Counted from the first letter of the stretch, positions 17,137 through 25,916 are shown. The stretch is DNA of 64,000 nucleotides from Albidovulum sediminis (GCF_025380365.1 NZ_JAOCQF010000001.1:1228245-1292244); one strand, 5' to 3'. Made by a program: numbers and translations. Notes: generated by a model not told the origin, from the letters alone.

Positions 17137-17655
17137 ATGATCGCGATGCAGAGCCACGCCGAATACCTGACCACCGACCTGACCCGCGACTTTCCCCGCA
17201 CCCGATGGGCGCGCGAGCGCACGACGCAATGGACGCTGCCGGGGCTGTGCTGGAACATGCGCGTCTCCACCTCGTTCGGAGAGATGCCGGTCCAGGGCCT
17301 GCGCGCCAACGATCCGCTGCGCTCCGCGACGGGCAGCTATGTCCGCGTCGCCGCCACCGACAAGCTGCACCTGGACGAGGATTTTCTGACCTCCTGCCCC
17401 GATGCCGCACCGATCGTCATCCCGGCGGGCTGCTTCGGGCCCGGCCGGCCGCGCAACGATCTCGTCGTCTCGCCGCACCAGATGGTCTCGACCTCGCCCA
17501 ACCCGGCAGCACCCGAATTCCGCCGCGCGCGCGATCTGCTGGGGCGTCCGGGCGTCCTGCGCCGGCCGACCTATGAGCTGACCTACTACCTATTCCACTG
17601 CGGCGCGCCGGCCGCGATCAGCGTCGAGGGGCTGTTGATCCCGACCGCGCCCTGA
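17137..17655 (+). CDS. Hint-domain protein (Hedgehog/intein type), short
   Basis: A 172-residue protein built almost entirely of a Hint-like fold: the opening LCWNMRVSTSFGEMPVQGL resembles the start of Rhodobacteraceae Hint domains (usually C-x-GTRVATPxGxxPV), followed by PIVIPAGCFGPG and the NDLVVSPHQMVST block. These proteins are abundant in the family, often attached to secreted calcium-binding modules; here no N-terminal partner or signal peptide is seen. The usual splice-site residues are not clearly kept, so autoprocessing is doubtful. Start uncertain: ATG 17137 or 17146. It converges with rlmE, three bases apart. Confidence 0.6.
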   Translation: MIAMQSHAEYLTTDLTRDFPRTRWARERTTQWTLPGLCWNMRVSTSFGEMPVQGLRANDPLRSATGSYVRVAATDKLHLDEDFLTSCPDAAPIVIPAGCFGPGRPRNDLVVSPHQMVSTSPNPAAPEFRRARDLLGRPGVLRRPTYELTYYLFHCGAPAAISVEGLLIPTAP

Positions 17656-17658
17656 GCG

Positions 17659-18420
17659 TCAGTCGTCCCCGTCGCCGTCCCTGTCGCGGTCCCCGCCTTG
17701 CCCGTCGCGCCCCTTGAACCCGGTCGCGACGACGAACTTTTCCGAACTGTCCGCCCGGCTTGCGGGCGGTTTCACGTTCGCGACCTTGGCGAAACTCCGC
17801 TTCAGCATCGCCTGAAGCTCCGCCTCCGCGCCCCCTGCCAGCACCTTGGCGACGAAGGTCCCGCCCGGTTCCAGTACGTCGAAGGCCAGTTCCGCCGCCG
17901 CCTCGCAAAGCGCCACGATGCGCAGGTGGTCGGTGCCCTTGTGCCCCGAGGCCGAGGCGGCCATGTCGCTCATCACCACATCGGCGCGCCCGCCGAGCCA
18001 GGCCTTGACCTTGTCGTCCGCACCTTCCGACAGGAAGTCGAGCTGGTGGATCTCCGCCCCGGCGATCGGCTCCACCTCCTGCAGGTCGACGCCAAGGACG
18101 CGCCCAACCTTCTTGCCCGACTTCTCGCCCAGCGCATTGGCGCGCTCGACCGCGACCTGGCACCAGCCGCCCGGCGCGCAGCCAAGGTCGACGACACGGG
18201 CGCCGGGGACGAGGAAGCGGTACTTGTCGTCAAGCTCCAGGATCTTGTAGGCGGCGCGGCCGCGATAGCCTTCCTTCCTGGCGCGCTGCACGTAGGGGTC
18301 GTTCAGCTGCCGCTCAAGCCAGAGGGTCGAGGACAGCTTGCGCCCCTTGGCGGTCTTGACCCGCACGCGCAGTTCGCGCTGCCCGCGGCCCGATGATTTG
18401 CCGGAAGGAGTGTTGGCCAT
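17659..18420 (-). CDS. rlmE: 23S rRNA 2'-O-methyltransferase RlmE (FtsJ)
   Basis: A 253-residue SAM-dependent methyltransferase that methylates the 2'-O of U2552 in 23S rRNA. Motifs: [15 protein letters not shown]-type entry (here [19 protein letters not shown]), SAM site DLGCAPGGW, catalytic D in [18 protein letters not shown] and K in [12 protein letters not shown]. The start ATG 18420 gives the family N-terminus. The last 20 residues are a low-complexity acidic/arginine tail (GRD and DRD repeats), longer than in enteric RlmE. It lies next to a Ppx/GppA gene on the same strand, a common neighbour in alphaproteobacteria. Confidence 0.94.
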   Translation of the reverse strand: MANTPSGKSSGRGQRELRVRVKTAKGRKLSSTLWLERQLNDPYVQRARKEGYRGRAAYKILELDDKYRFLVPGARVVDLGCAPGGWCQVAVERANALGEKSGKKVGRVLGVDLQEVEPIAGAEIHQLDFLSEGADDKVKAWLGGRADVVMSDMAASASGHKGTDHLRIVALCEAAAELAFDVLEPGGTFVAKVLAGGAEAELQAMLKRSFAKVANVKPPASRADSSEKFVVATGFKGRDGQGGDRDRDGDGDD

Positions 18421-18498
18421 GTGATCTCGCCCGCCTTTCGTTGCGCCCCCGATACAGGCCCCGATACAGGGATGCCGTCGCGCCCGCAACCGCAGGGG

Positions 18499-19611
18499 CT
18501 AGCAGGCCTCCTCCTCCAGCACGCCGTCGGCCGACATCTGCGCGTAAAGCAGCCCCTCGCGCAGGCCGCGGTCGGCGACGGACAGCCGGTCGGTTGGCCA
18601 GATCCGCATCAGCGCCTGCAGGATCGCCGCCCCCGACATGATCAGCGTGTGCCGGTCGCGGCCGATGCGCGGGTCGTTGCGCCGCCCCTCGGGGCCAAGC
18701 GACAGGTATTCGCGGATCACCCCGTCGATCTGGTCCGAGGTCATGCGCAGGCCGTCGACCTTGGTCCGGTCGTAGCGCTTGAGCCCGAGATAGCTCGCCG
18801 CGACCGTGGTCACGGTGCCCGAGGTGCCGATGATCTGGAACCCCTCGCGCGGCTGGCTGGCGTTGTAGGGCGAGAAATCGGCCAGCTTCTCCTCGAAGAA
18901 CCAGCTCATCAGCGCGAAACGCGCCGCGTCGTCCTCGACGTCCTGGAACTGGTCGTTCAGCGTGGCCACGCCCAGCGGCACCGAGATCCAGTCCACCACC
19001 TTCGCGGGTTCTTCCGCGCCCCCGGTCGGATGGAACCCCGCGTGCAGGCGCATGATCGCGCGGGCGCGGTCGGAACAGGGGACGCCCGACAGGTCGATCC
19101 AGACCAGTTCGGTCGATCCGCCGCCGATGTCGACGACCAGAAGCTGTTCGGTACGCGCCGTCACCAGCGGCGCGCAGGACACGACCGCCAGCCGCGCCTC
19201 CTCCTCCGGTTCGATGATCTCGAGCGCAAGGCCGGTCTCGCGCCGGATCAGGCGCAGGAAGTCGCGCGCATTGCGGGCGCGCCGGCAGGCTTCGGTCGCG
19301 ACAAGCCGCATGCGGCGGACGTCAAGCTGATCGAGCTTCCTGCGGCAAATCTGGAGCGCCTGCACGGTACGCGCCATCGAGGCGCGGCTGAGCCGCCCCG
19401 ACGCCTCCAGGCCATGGCCCAGCTGCACCGACTTGGAGAAGCTGTCCACGACATGAAACTGGCTGCCCCTGGGCTGGGCAACCAGCATCCGACAACTGTT
19501 TGTCCCGAGATCCAGCGCCGCGTAAAGCTGCGCCGGCTCGGGGGATGCGGCCATGGGCGGCTCGACCGGGACCGGGAACGCGCCCTGGCCGCCAGGACGC
19601 CTGGGCGCCAT
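18499..19611 (-). CDS. Exopolyphosphatase / pppGpp phosphatase (Ppx/GppA family)
   Basis: A 370-residue ASKHA-fold phosphohydrolase. ATP/phosphate-site motifs are clear: AALDLGTNSCRMLVA near the start and LLVVDIGGGSTELVW in the middle, then GTSGTVTT. The start at ATG 19611 is supported by GGAGG nine bases upstream. It lacks the C-terminal HD-like domain of long Ppx proteins, so it is the short form usual in alphaproteobacteria. The reaction is hydrolysis of polyphosphate ends or of pppGpp to ppGpp; the sequence does not decide between them. It precedes rlmE on the same strand, 78 bp apart. Confidence 0.9.
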   Translation of the reverse strand: MAPRRPGGQGAFPVPVEPPMAASPEPAQLYAALDLGTNSCRMLVAQPRGSQFHVVDSFSKSVQLGHGLEASGRLSRASMARTVQALQICRRKLDQLDVRRMRLVATEACRRARNARDFLRLIRRETGLALEIIEPEEEARLAVVSCAPLVTARTEQLLVVDIGGGSTELVWIDLSGVPCSDRARAIMRLHAGFHPTGGAEEPAKVVDWISVPLGVATLNDQFQDVEDDAARFALMSWFFEEKLADFSPYNASQPREGFQIIGTSGTVTTVAASYLGLKRYDRTKVDGLRMTSDQIDGVIREYLSLGPEGRRNDPRIGRDRHTLIMSGAAILQALMRIWPTDRLSVADRGLREGLLYAQMSADGVLEEEAC

Positions 19612-19771
19612 CTTTCGCGCCCTCCGAACTTGAGTTGAACCCAACTTAGACCCGCCACCGGGATCAATCAAGCGGGCCGGGCACGCCAGCACGCGTCCGC
19701 GCCTTCAAATCGCGGGGACGTTACTCTGTGTCGACCCGGCAACGCGCCGAAAGACATTCCGAATCAGGCAT

Positions 19772-19814
19772 GGTTTACCGTGCGTAAACCTGCGCGAATT
19801 GCTACAATTACAAT
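19772..19814 (+). promoter_or_regulatory. Perfect inverted repeat and candidate -10 elements upstream of the outer-membrane protein
   Basis: GGTTTAC-N5-GTAAACC at 19772-19790 is a perfect 7-bp inverted repeat, followed within 12-20 bases by two overlapping TACAAT hexamers (19803-19808, 19809-19814). The pattern suits an operator placed over a promoter. The regulator is unknown. Confidence 0.45.
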
Positions 19815-19899
19815 GTCTGACGGGGGTCGGGCATCGGGTGGGTTGGCAGCGCGCGGCAACGGACCGGCGCGCCGCCGAGAACGAAAAAGGGGAACGGTT

Positions 19900-20583
19900 A
19901 TGAAAAGTGCAGTGGTAGGGCTGGTCGCGCTTTGCGCCGCATCGGGGGCCTGGGCAGGAGGCTTGGGCGGAACCACCGAATCGGCGCCTGTCGCCGCTTC
20001 AGCGCCGGTGCTCCATGACTGGAGCGGGCCCTATGCGGGACTGAGCCTGGGTGTCGCGACCGGCGACAACAACTGGGCCGAACGCGGCGTCGGCGCCGAA
20101 AGCGACTCCGATTCATGGAGTGGCGCGCTGGTCGGCCTGAACGCCGGCATGAACTGGCAGTCCGGCACGCTGGTCTACGGCGCCTCGCTCAATCTCTCGG
20201 CGGGCTCGATCGACGCCTCCTCCGCGACCAGCGCTTCCTTTGGCTGCGGCGGTGCGACCTGCGACACCGAGGTCAGCAATGTCTATTCGCTGCGCGGCCG
20301 CATCGGCAAAGCGTCGGGCGCCAACCTCTTCTACGCGACCGCGGGCTTTGCCAGCGGCGAAGCGGAAGGCTCCACGACGGTGGCGTTGCACGGGTCCGAC
20401 CGCCTGAGCGGCTGGGTTGCCGGCGTCGGCATGGAACATGTCCTGAACGACCGCATGTCGATCGGGATCGAATATACCTACACCGATCTCGGCCGGCTCG
20501 AACTGCCGGTCTCCTGCGGCACCCAGTGCTACACCGACGTGACCTTCGGCCTTCTGACCATCGGCGCGAACTACCACTGGTAA
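19900..20583 (+). CDS. Outer-membrane beta-barrel protein (Omp25/Omp31-like porin family)
   Basis: A 227-residue protein with a Sec signal peptide (MKSAVVGLVALCAASGAWA, cleaved before GGL). The mature part begins DWSGPYAGLSLGVATGDN, the typical first strand of the opacity/Omp25 eight-stranded barrel, and ends with an aromatic-terminated strand GLLTIGANYHW, the usual signal for barrel assembly. Two Cys pairs (GCGGATC and SCGTQC) sit in predicted surface loops, which is unusual for small barrels and suggests disulfide-locked loops. Single gene, followed by a hairpin. Function is likely structural or adhesive; not a recognised specific porin. Confidence 0.82.
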   Translation: MKSAVVGLVALCAASGAWAGGLGGTTESAPVAASAPVLHDWSGPYAGLSLGVATGDNNWAERGVGAESDSDSWSGALVGLNAGMNWQSGTLVYGASLNLSAGSIDASSATSASFGCGGATCDTEVSNVYSLRGRIGKASGANLFYATAGFASGEAEGSTTVALHGSDRLSGWVAGVGMEHVLNDRMSIGIEYTYTDLGRLELPVSCGTQCYTDVTFGLLTIGANYHW

Positions 20584-20603
20584 CACCGCCTCCGCGCTTG
20601 CAA

Positions 20604-20634
20604 GGGCCGCCCTTCCGGGGCGGTCCTTCGCTTT
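20604..20634 (+). terminator. Rho-independent-like terminator after the outer-membrane gene
   Basis: GGGCCGCCC, five-base loop, GGGCGGTCC (one G-T pair) followed by TTCGCTTT, 20 bases after the stop codon. Good position and stem; tail only moderately T-rich. Confidence 0.7.
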
Positions 20635-20801
20635 GGCGCAGGATCATCCTGAAAAACTTTCATCCCGCCGCGACTGGCCAGCCGTGCCGGTGGCGGGTAT
20701 CACCGGAAGCGAGGTCGCTCCGGTCGCGCGCCATGTCGAAAAACGTCATCGGCTGTCGCGAAATGCGGCGTATTCAGGGGCCGGACAAACGAGGATTCGG
20801 C

Positions 20802-21098
20802 ATGGCAGAGGTCACCATCGTCTACTGGCGCGACATCCCGGCCCAGATCATCGTGGGCAAGGGGCGGCGCGGCGTGAAGAAACCGTTGCCGGAACGGTTC
20901 GAACAGGCGATCGACCGTTGCGCGATGAAGATCGGCGCGCGCGACACCGACGCCTACCTGGCCGAATGGCGCAAGGCCGCGCCGGTGGAAGTCGAGGGCG
21001 AGGACGAGGCGGTGGCCGCCGCGGAACTGGCCCGGATCGTGACCGAATACGACAACGAGCGCATCAAGGCGCTGATCGCGAATGACGGCTGGGCCTGA
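20802..21098 (+). CDS. Small 'virulence factor'-domain protein (Virulence_fact family) of a one-carbon cluster
   Basis: A 98-residue soluble protein, MAEVTIVYWRDIPAQIIV at the start, then GKGRRGVKKPLPERFEQAIDR and an acidic middle. It matches the small family labelled Virulence_fact, whose name reflects an old guess and not a known function. In Rhodobacteraceae it is habitually found beside MetF-like and corrinoid methyltransferase genes, as here: 31 bp upstream of the reductase gene. That suggests a role in methyl-group or folate metabolism, for example as an accessory or assembly factor. No catalytic motif is apparent. Confidence 0.75.
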   Translation: MAEVTIVYWRDIPAQIIVGKGRRGVKKPLPERFEQAIDRCAMKIGARDTDAYLAEWRKAAPVEVEGEDEAVAAAELARIVTEYDNERIKALIANDGWA

Positions 21099-21129
21099 AA
21101 AACCCCGCCAGAACCTGTGGAGAGCCGCC

Positions 21130-22053
21130 ATGGCACTTTTGAATTTCCGCCGCAAGGAAGCCCCCGCGCCCGCCGGTTCGCCCGAAGCGGTCGAAGCCTT
21201 CCTCAAGGGCTACTCGATCGAGGTGATGCCGCGCACCGCCGAGAAGGTCGAGGATTTCCGCGCCCTCCTGCCCGCCGGCACCCGCGTCTACATCGCCCAT
21301 ATCGACGGCACGCCCATCGAGGAGATGGTGGCGACCGCGAAGCGGCTTCACGCCGAGGGCTTCCCGGTGATGCCGCACTTCCCCGCCCGCATCATCAAGG
21401 ACAAGGCCACGCTGGCCGACTGGATCGCCCGCTACAAGGGCGAGGCGGACGTTAAGCAGGCGCTGCTGCTCGGCGGCGGCATCTCGACCCCGCACGGCGA
21501 TTTCGACAACTCGATGCAACTGATCGAGACCGGGCTTTTCGACGGGTTCGAGCGGCTTCATGTCGCCGGCCACCCCGAGGGCAACAAGGACATCGACCCG
21601 GACGGGTCCGACCGCAACGTGATGGCCGCGCTGCGCTGGAAGCAGGCCTTCCGCGAGCGCACCGACGCGAAGATGGCGATGGCCACGCAGTTCTGCTTCG
21701 AGGCCAAGCCCGTGATCGAATGGGTGAACCGCCTCAACGCCGAGGGGATCGACATTCCGGTCCATATCGGCGTCGCCGGGCCGGCGAAGCTCCAGACGCT
21801 CATCAAATTCGCCATCGCCTGCGGTGTCGGCCCCTCGCTCAAGGTATTGCAGAAGCGCGCGATGGATGTGACCAAGCTGCTCCTGCCCTACGAGCCCAAC
21901 GAGTTCGTCGCCGAACTGGCCGCCCACAAGGCCGCCAACCCCGCCTTTGGCATCGACTCCGTTCATTTCTTCCCGCTGGGCGGGATCAAGACCAACGCCA
22001 CCTGGGCCATCGAGCATGGCGGCAAATCCGCCGTCCCGGTCGCGCAAAGCTGA
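21130..22053 (+). CDS. Methylenetetrahydrofolate reductase-like protein (MetF family)
   Basis: A 307-residue TIM-barrel protein. It opens with ALLNFRRKEAPAPAGSPEAV, then KGYSIEVMPRTAEKVEDF, and later shows LLLGGGISTPHGDF and HVAGHPEGN, motifs of the MetF family at the flavin and folate sites. The N-terminus differs from housekeeping MetF, consistent with a specialised branch found with methyltransferase clusters. It would interconvert methylene- and methyl-tetrahydrofolate so that methyl groups removed from donors enter the C1 pool. GGAG lies 9 bases before the ATG. The methyltransferase gene follows after 15 bases. Confidence 0.84.
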   Translation: MALLNFRRKEAPAPAGSPEAVEAFLKGYSIEVMPRTAEKVEDFRALLPAGTRVYIAHIDGTPIEEMVATAKRLHAEGFPVMPHFPARIIKDKATLADWIARYKGEADVKQALLLGGGISTPHGDFDNSMQLIETGLFDGFERLHVAGHPEGNKDIDPDGSDRNVMAALRWKQAFRERTDAKMAMATQFCFEAKPVIEWVNRLNAEGIDIPVHIGVAGPAKLQTLIKFAIACGVGPSLKVLQKRAMDVTKLLLPYEPNEFVAELAAHKAANPAFGIDSVHFFPLGGIKTNATWAIEHGGKSAVPVAQS

Positions 22054-22068
22054 GAGATTAGGTGAGAC

Positions 22069-23028
22069 ATGACCCGTACCGTCCTTGAATCCAAAACGAA
22101 AACCGTCGTCATCGGCTTTGACGAACCCTTCTGCGTGATCGGTGAGCGCATCAACCCGACCGGGCGCAAGAAACTGGCGGCCGAGCTTGAGGCGGGCGAT
22201 TTCTCCACCGTCGAGAAGGACGCGCTGGAACAGGTCGCCTGCGGGGCGATGGTGCTCGATGTCAACGCGGGCGTGGTCTACAACTCCAACCCCAACCCGA
22301 ACGAAACCGAACCGCCGCTGATGACGAAGATGATCAACATCGTCCAGGGGCTGGTCGATGTGCCGCTGTGCATCGACAGCTCGGTTCCCGGCGCACTCGA
22401 GGCCGGCCTTGCCGCCGCCGAGGGCCGCCCGCTCCTCAACTCCGTCACCGGCGAGGAGGAGCGGCTGGAGCTCGTCCTGCCGCTGGTGAAGAAATACAAC
22501 GTCCCGGTCGTCGCGATCTCGAACGACGACACCGGCATCTCCGAAGACCCCGACGTGCGTTTCGAAGTCGCCAAGAAGATCGTCCAGCGTGCCGCCGATT
22601 TCGGCATCCCGGCCCATGACATCGTGGTCGATCCGCTGGTCATGCCGGTCGGTGCGATGGCGACGGCCGGGCGCCAGGTCTTCACGCTGGTCCAGCGCCT
22701 GCGCGAGGAACTGGGCTGCAACACCACCTGCGGCGCCTCCAACATCTCCTTCGGGCTGCCGAACCGGCACGGGATCAACGCGGCCTTCCTGCCGATGGCA
22801 ATCGGCGCGGGCATGACCTCGGCGATCATGAACCCGGTCCGCCAGGTCGAGATGGAAGCGATCCGCGCCGCCAACTTTCTGATGAACCACGACTCGAACG
22901 GCGGCGAATGGATCCGTTTCGCCAAGGTTCTGGAAGCGGTCTCGGGTGGCATGAGCTTCTCGGAAGCCTCGGCCGCGCAAAGCCAGGCCGCGTCGGGTCG
23001 CCGTGGCGGCCGCCGCGCCCGCGGCTGA
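22069..23028 (+). CDS. Methyltetrahydrofolate:corrinoid methyltransferase
   Basis: A 319-residue pterin-binding-fold enzyme. Motifs: [20 protein letters not shown] near residue 20, [35 protein letters not shown] and [11 protein letters not shown], all of the MeTr/MtgA type that moves a methyl group between a corrinoid protein and tetrahydrofolate. The last 20 residues are Arg/Gly-rich, which is atypical. No corrinoid protein or MttB-like methyltransferase gene lies in the window, so the upstream part of the pathway must be elsewhere or downstream in another locus. Together with the preceding reductase it fits demethylation of methylated amines or betaines. Confidence 0.86.
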   Translation: MTRTVLESKTKTVVIGFDEPFCVIGERINPTGRKKLAAELEAGDFSTVEKDALEQVACGAMVLDVNAGVVYNSNPNPNETEPPLMTKMINIVQGLVDVPLCIDSSVPGALEAGLAAAEGRPLLNSVTGEEERLELVLPLVKKYNVPVVAISNDDTGISEDPDVRFEVAKKIVQRAADFGIPAHDIVVDPLVMPVGAMATAGRQVFTLVQRLREELGCNTTCGASNISFGLPNRHGINAAFLPMAIGAGMTSAIMNPVRQVEMEAIRAANFLMNHDSNGGEWIRFAKVLEAVSGGMSFSEASAAQSQAASGRRGGRRARG

Positions 23029-23070
23029 TCTTCCGGCATATCGGGCCAACGCTCCGGCCCACCCCGTCCT

Positions 23071-23096
23071 CATGCCCCGGCACCGTCCGGGGCATG
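23071..23096. terminator. Hairpin between convergent methyltransferase and olsB genes
   Basis: CATGCCCCGG, six-base loop, CCGGGGCATG: a perfect 10-bp stem in the 79-bp gap between converging genes. Likely bidirectional terminator; no long T-run. Confidence 0.6.
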
Positions 23097-23107
23097 TGCG
23101 TTTCCGC

Positions 23108-23845
23108 CTACCCCGCGAGCGCGCGGAGCGCCGCCAGCCGGGCCGGCGGGATCGCCGCCACTTCGAGCAGCGTGAAGACGTGGATCGTGTCGAGGTCGCG
23201 GTCGATCACCGCCTCGGCCCCCACGCGCGCGCCCATCGCCAGATAGCTCCTCAGCAGCGGCGGCAGACCGGCGCGGGCCGCGTCCTCATCCCCGGGCAGC
23301 AGGGTGCCCAGCGGCACGGACATTCCGGTGGCAGCCTCGACGCGCCAGCGTTCCGGCAGCGTGTGGCGCGCGCCCAGAAGGGCCAGCGCCGGCCGGTGGC
23401 GCGCCACATCCGCCCCCGCAAAGGAGGCGCAGCCGAAAAGCCACGCCACCCCCGCCCCGTCCTGTCCGGACCCGCCAAGCCGCAGCGTCAGCGCCGCCCA
23501 GAGAAGCCGGATCACGTCGGGGTCCTCGACCCCCGGCGCCACGCAGAACCGGCCGATCTCGGCCATCGGGCGGGTGACGCCCGCTATCCCCGCAACCCGG
23601 TAGAAGCGCGCGGCATAGCTGCGGCCGAAGTCCGCGCCGGAGCCGAGGATCAGTATCCTGCAGGCCGCGACCGGCGCGCCGCCCGCGCGCGGGGCAACCA
23701 TCAGGTGCAGGCAGTCCGCGTCCTGCGCGTCGGCATCATTCTCTCCCGCACGGAACGCCCGCGCCCTGAGCGCAAGGACGGCGGCGGTCTCTTCCGGCGT
23801 CTCGGCCACGCGCGCGGCGTAGCGTCCGCGTTCAAGGAGTGTCAT
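23108..23845 (-). CDS. olsB: L-ornithine N-alpha-acyltransferase OlsB
   Basis: A 245-residue GNAT-fold acyltransferase. Family motifs include [35 protein letters not shown] and LFGCASFAG, the pattern of OlsB, which transfers a 3-hydroxyacyl chain from ACP to ornithine to make lyso-ornithine lipid. The usual partner OlsA, which adds the second acyl chain, is not adjacent. Ornithine lipids are phosphorus-free membrane lipids common in Rhodobacteraceae and often raised under phosphate limitation. No Pho-type element was identified upstream. It is divergent from msrB with 96 bp between starts. Confidence 0.85.
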   Translation of the reverse strand: MTLLERGRYAARVAETPEETAAVLALRARAFRAGENDADAQDADCLHLMVAPRAGGAPVAACRILILGSGADFGRSYAARFYRVAGIAGVTRPMAEIGRFCVAPGVEDPDVIRLLWAALTLRLGGSGQDGAGVAWLFGCASFAGADVARHRPALALLGARHTLPERWRVEAATGMSVPLGTLLPGDEDAARAGLPPLLRSYLAMGARVGAEAVIDRDLDTIHVFTLLEVAAIPPARLAALRALAG

Positions 23846-23941
23846 CCTGTGCGTCTCCGCGCTTGGCCGGGCGGTCCCTACGCCCTACATTCTTCAGAGG
23901 GAAGACATTCCGCAAGACCGAGTTCCACCCGACAGGACCCC

Positions 23942-24334
23942 ATGACCGCGAAGATCGAGAAGACCGACGACGAATGGCGCGCGCAGCTGTCCGACCTGGC
24001 CTACAGGGTCACGCGCAAGCACGCGACCGAACGCGCCTTCACCCATGACGACTTTCCCAAGGGCCCCGGCACCTTCCACTGCGTCTGCTGCGGGGCGCCG
24101 CTGTTCGACGCGGCGACCAAGTTCGACTCCGGCACCGGCTGGCCCAGCTTCTGGCAACCGATGACGCCCGAGGCGGTGGGCGAGACCGAGGACCGCAGCT
24201 GGTTCATGCGCCGGACCGAGGTGCACTGCGCCGCCTGCGACGCGCATCTGGGCCATGTCTTTCCCGACGGGCCGGCGCCCACCGGCCTGCGCTACTGCAT
24301 CAACGGCGTCGCGCTGACCAAGACGGCGGGTTGA
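23942..24334 (+). CDS. msrB: Peptide-methionine (R)-S-oxide reductase MsrB
   Basis: A 130-residue cytosolic repair enzyme that reduces methionine-R-sulfoxide in proteins. Catalytic C119 lies in [11 protein letters not shown], zinc ligands are CVCC (47-50) and CAAC (96-99), and substrate-site motifs [13 protein letters not shown] and [10 protein letters not shown] are intact. A resolving cysteine near residue 60 is absent, so it probably uses the thioredoxin route through another Cys or the zinc-site form. Single gene, convergent with bamE across a short hairpin. Confidence 0.94.
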   Translation: MTAKIEKTDDEWRAQLSDLAYRVTRKHATERAFTHDDFPKGPGTFHCVCCGAPLFDAATKFDSGTGWPSFWQPMTPEAVGETEDRSWFMRRTEVHCAACDAHLGHVFPDGPAPTGLRYCINGVALTKTAG

Positions 24335-24353
24335 GGCGGGGCACGTCCCCGCC
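24335..24353. terminator. Hairpin between convergent msrB and bamE
   Basis: GGCGGGG, five-base loop, CCCCGCC directly after the msrB stop. A 7-bp GC-only stem, no T-run; a modest bidirectional terminator candidate. Confidence 0.45.
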
Positions 24354-24379
24354 CCGGCGGCGATCAGGCGATCAGACGA

Positions 24380-24838
24380 TCAGTTGTCGAGGATCTGCGC
24401 CGCGCTGATGTTGCCGACGTTGCCCAGAAGCTGGCGCAGGAAGCTCAGCCCCTTGATGTTGCTGTCGGTCACGCGGCGCGACAGCACGACGACCTGGCCG
24501 CCTTCGAGGCCGAATCGCTCGACGTTCTCGACCACGCCGTCGCCGTCGAAGCTGATCGCGACGACCTGGCGGTCGATCTCCTCGGGTGCCTTCCAGGCGA
24601 AATGGCGGAACCGGCTGCCCACGTAGTACCAGCCGGAATCGGCCAGAACGCCGATCGAGGACGGTCGGCCGACCGCGCGGGCGACATCCTGGCGCGTCGA
24701 TTCGCCCACCACGATCGCCTCGAGGTCGGTGTCGGCGGGGGTGTAGCCATGGTTGCGATAGATCGCGGTGCAGGCCGTCAGCGCCAGGAGCGTCAGACCG
24801 ATCGCGCCCAGACGCACTGCTTTCGCCAACCTCACCAT
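24380..24838 (-). CDS. bamE: Outer membrane assembly lipoprotein BamE
   Basis: A 152-residue lipoprotein. The N-terminal signal ends in the lipobox LTAC (C23), then IYRNHGYTPADTDLEAIVVGESTRQDVARAVGRP-type SmpA/OmlA fold, recognisable from ADTDLEAIVVGESTRQDV and GWYYVGSRFR. BamE is the small lipoprotein of the BAM complex that stabilises BamD-BamA during outer-membrane protein insertion. I use ATG 24838; a GTG one codon upstream is possible. It is divergent from yceD, with 147 bp between starts, a neighbour seen often in alphaproteobacteria. Confidence 0.9.
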   Translation of the reverse strand: MVRLAKAVRLGAIGLTLLALTACTAIYRNHGYTPADTDLEAIVVGESTRQDVARAVGRPSSIGVLADSGWYYVGSRFRHFAWKAPEEIDRQVVAISFDGDGVVENVERFGLEGGQVVVLSRRVTDSNIKGLSFLRQLLGNVGNISAAQILDN

Positions 24839-24985
24839 CACGCCCTCTTGCCTCGCCGCCCCTTGCCTTCTATCGGCTTATAGCACGCAAGGAAGCCCCT
24901 TCAAGGCGGCAATCCCTTCCGCGCCCCATCCACGCCCGCGTCGCGCGCCCCCCGCGTCGCACCCTTTGTGTCACAGGTGGTCCAG

Positions 24986-25534
24986 ATGTCCGATACGCTG
25001 CCCTTCACGCATCCCCTCCGCCTCGCCGACCTCGCCGGGCGCAAGCCGACGCGATTCCGACTTGAGCCCGACGCCGCGGCGCGGGGCCGGATCGCCGCCG
25101 CCGTCGGCGCGACCGCGATCGCGGCGCTGCGCTTCGAGGGAGAGCTGAGCCCGCAGGGGCGGCGCGACTGGCAGCTTCGGGCGCGGCTGTCCGCGCGGGT
25201 GGAACAGCCCTGCATCGTCACCCTTGCCCCGGTCACGACCGAGATCGCCGAAACGGTGGCGCGCAGTTACCTTGCCGACATGCCCGAACCCGAGGCCGAG
25301 GAGATCGAGATGCCCGAGGATGACAGCGTCGAGCCCCTGCCCGCCGTCCTTGACCTTGGCGCGGTGCTGATCGAGGCGCTGACGCTTGCCCTGCCGCTTT
25401 ACCCGCGCGCGGAAGGCGCGGAACTGGGCACCGCGCGCTTTGCCGAGCCAGGCACGGAGCCTCTCGACGAGGAGGCCACGCGCCCCTTCGCGGGCCTTGC
25501 CGACATGCTGAAGAAGCCCGGCAAGGACGGCTAG
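24986..25534 (+). CDS. YceD/DUF177 family protein
   Basis: A 182-residue protein with the family features LRLADL near the start, LRFEGELSPQGRRDWQLRA, the conserved Cys in VEQPCIVTLAPV and an acidic stretch EPEAEEIEMPEDD. DUF177 (YceD) genes sit upstream of rpmF in most bacteria; plant and bacterial members are linked to 23S rRNA accumulation and 50S assembly. Here rpmF follows 175 bp downstream with its own candidate promoter. A GTG at 24968 is in frame, but ATG 24986 gives the usual N-terminus. Confidence 0.86.
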   Translation: MSDTLPFTHPLRLADLAGRKPTRFRLEPDAAARGRIAAAVGATAIAALRFEGELSPQGRRDWQLRARLSARVEQPCIVTLAPVTTEIAETVARSYLADMPEPEAEEIEMPEDDSVEPLPAVLDLGAVLIEALTLALPLYPRAEGAELGTARFAEPGTEPLDEEATRPFAGLADMLKKPGKDG

Positions 25535-25576
25535 GAACCGCCGTGCGGGCATCGCCCCGCAAGGCCAAGAAAACAC

Positions 25577-25604
25577 TTGCGCCCGGCAGCAAACACAGTA
25601 TGTT
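25577..25604 (+). promoter_or_regulatory. Candidate promoter for rpmF-plsX-fabH
   Basis: TTGCGC (25577-25582) and TATGTT (25599-25604) separated by 16 bases lie about 105 bp before rpmF. Reasonable match to a vegetative promoter; no experimental anchor. Confidence 0.35.
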
Positions 25605-25709
25605 CCCGGCCTCGCTTGAAGATGGGTTCGCACCCGGTCGCAGTCCGGCAACCAGTGATGAAAACCCAAGGAAATCCGGGGCTTGCCCCCAATAACCCGA
25701 GGTTGAGAC

Positions 25710-25916
25710 ATGGCTGTCCCTCAGAACCGAGTCACGCGGTCCCGCCGCAACATGCGCCGTGCGCACGACGCGCTGGTCGCCGCGAACCCCAATGAATGCC
25801 CCAACTGCGGCGAGCTGAAGCGCCCGCACCACGTTTGCGGCGCCTGCGGCCATTATGATGGCCGCGAGGTCGTGGCGCAGACGGCCGAGGTCGATCTGGA
25901 CGAAGACGCGGCGTAA
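25710..25916 (+). CDS. rpmF: 50S ribosomal protein L32
   Basis: A 68-residue ribosomal protein beginning [19 protein letters not shown], the standard alphaproteobacterial L32 N-terminus. The zinc-ribbon cysteines are CPNC and CGAC, giving a complete C4 (zinc-bearing) form. The acidic tail [10 protein letters not shown] is normal for the clade. It heads the rpmF-plsX-fabH cluster that ties ribosome and fatty-acid synthesis; plsX starts 22 bases after its stop. Confidence 0.97.
   Translation: MAVPQNRVTRSRRNMRRAHDALVAANPNECPNCGELKRPHHVCGACGHYDGREVVAQTAEVDLDEDAA

Noticed and set aside
16031-17655. tRNA-Asn as an integration site for a genomic island
   Set aside because: No integrase, no repeated copy of the tRNA end and no mobile-element genes in the following DNA.
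20627-20801. Possible riboswitch before the one-carbon genes
   Set aside because: I looked for cobalamin- and SAM-type conserved boxes and saw none; only weak direct repeats are present.
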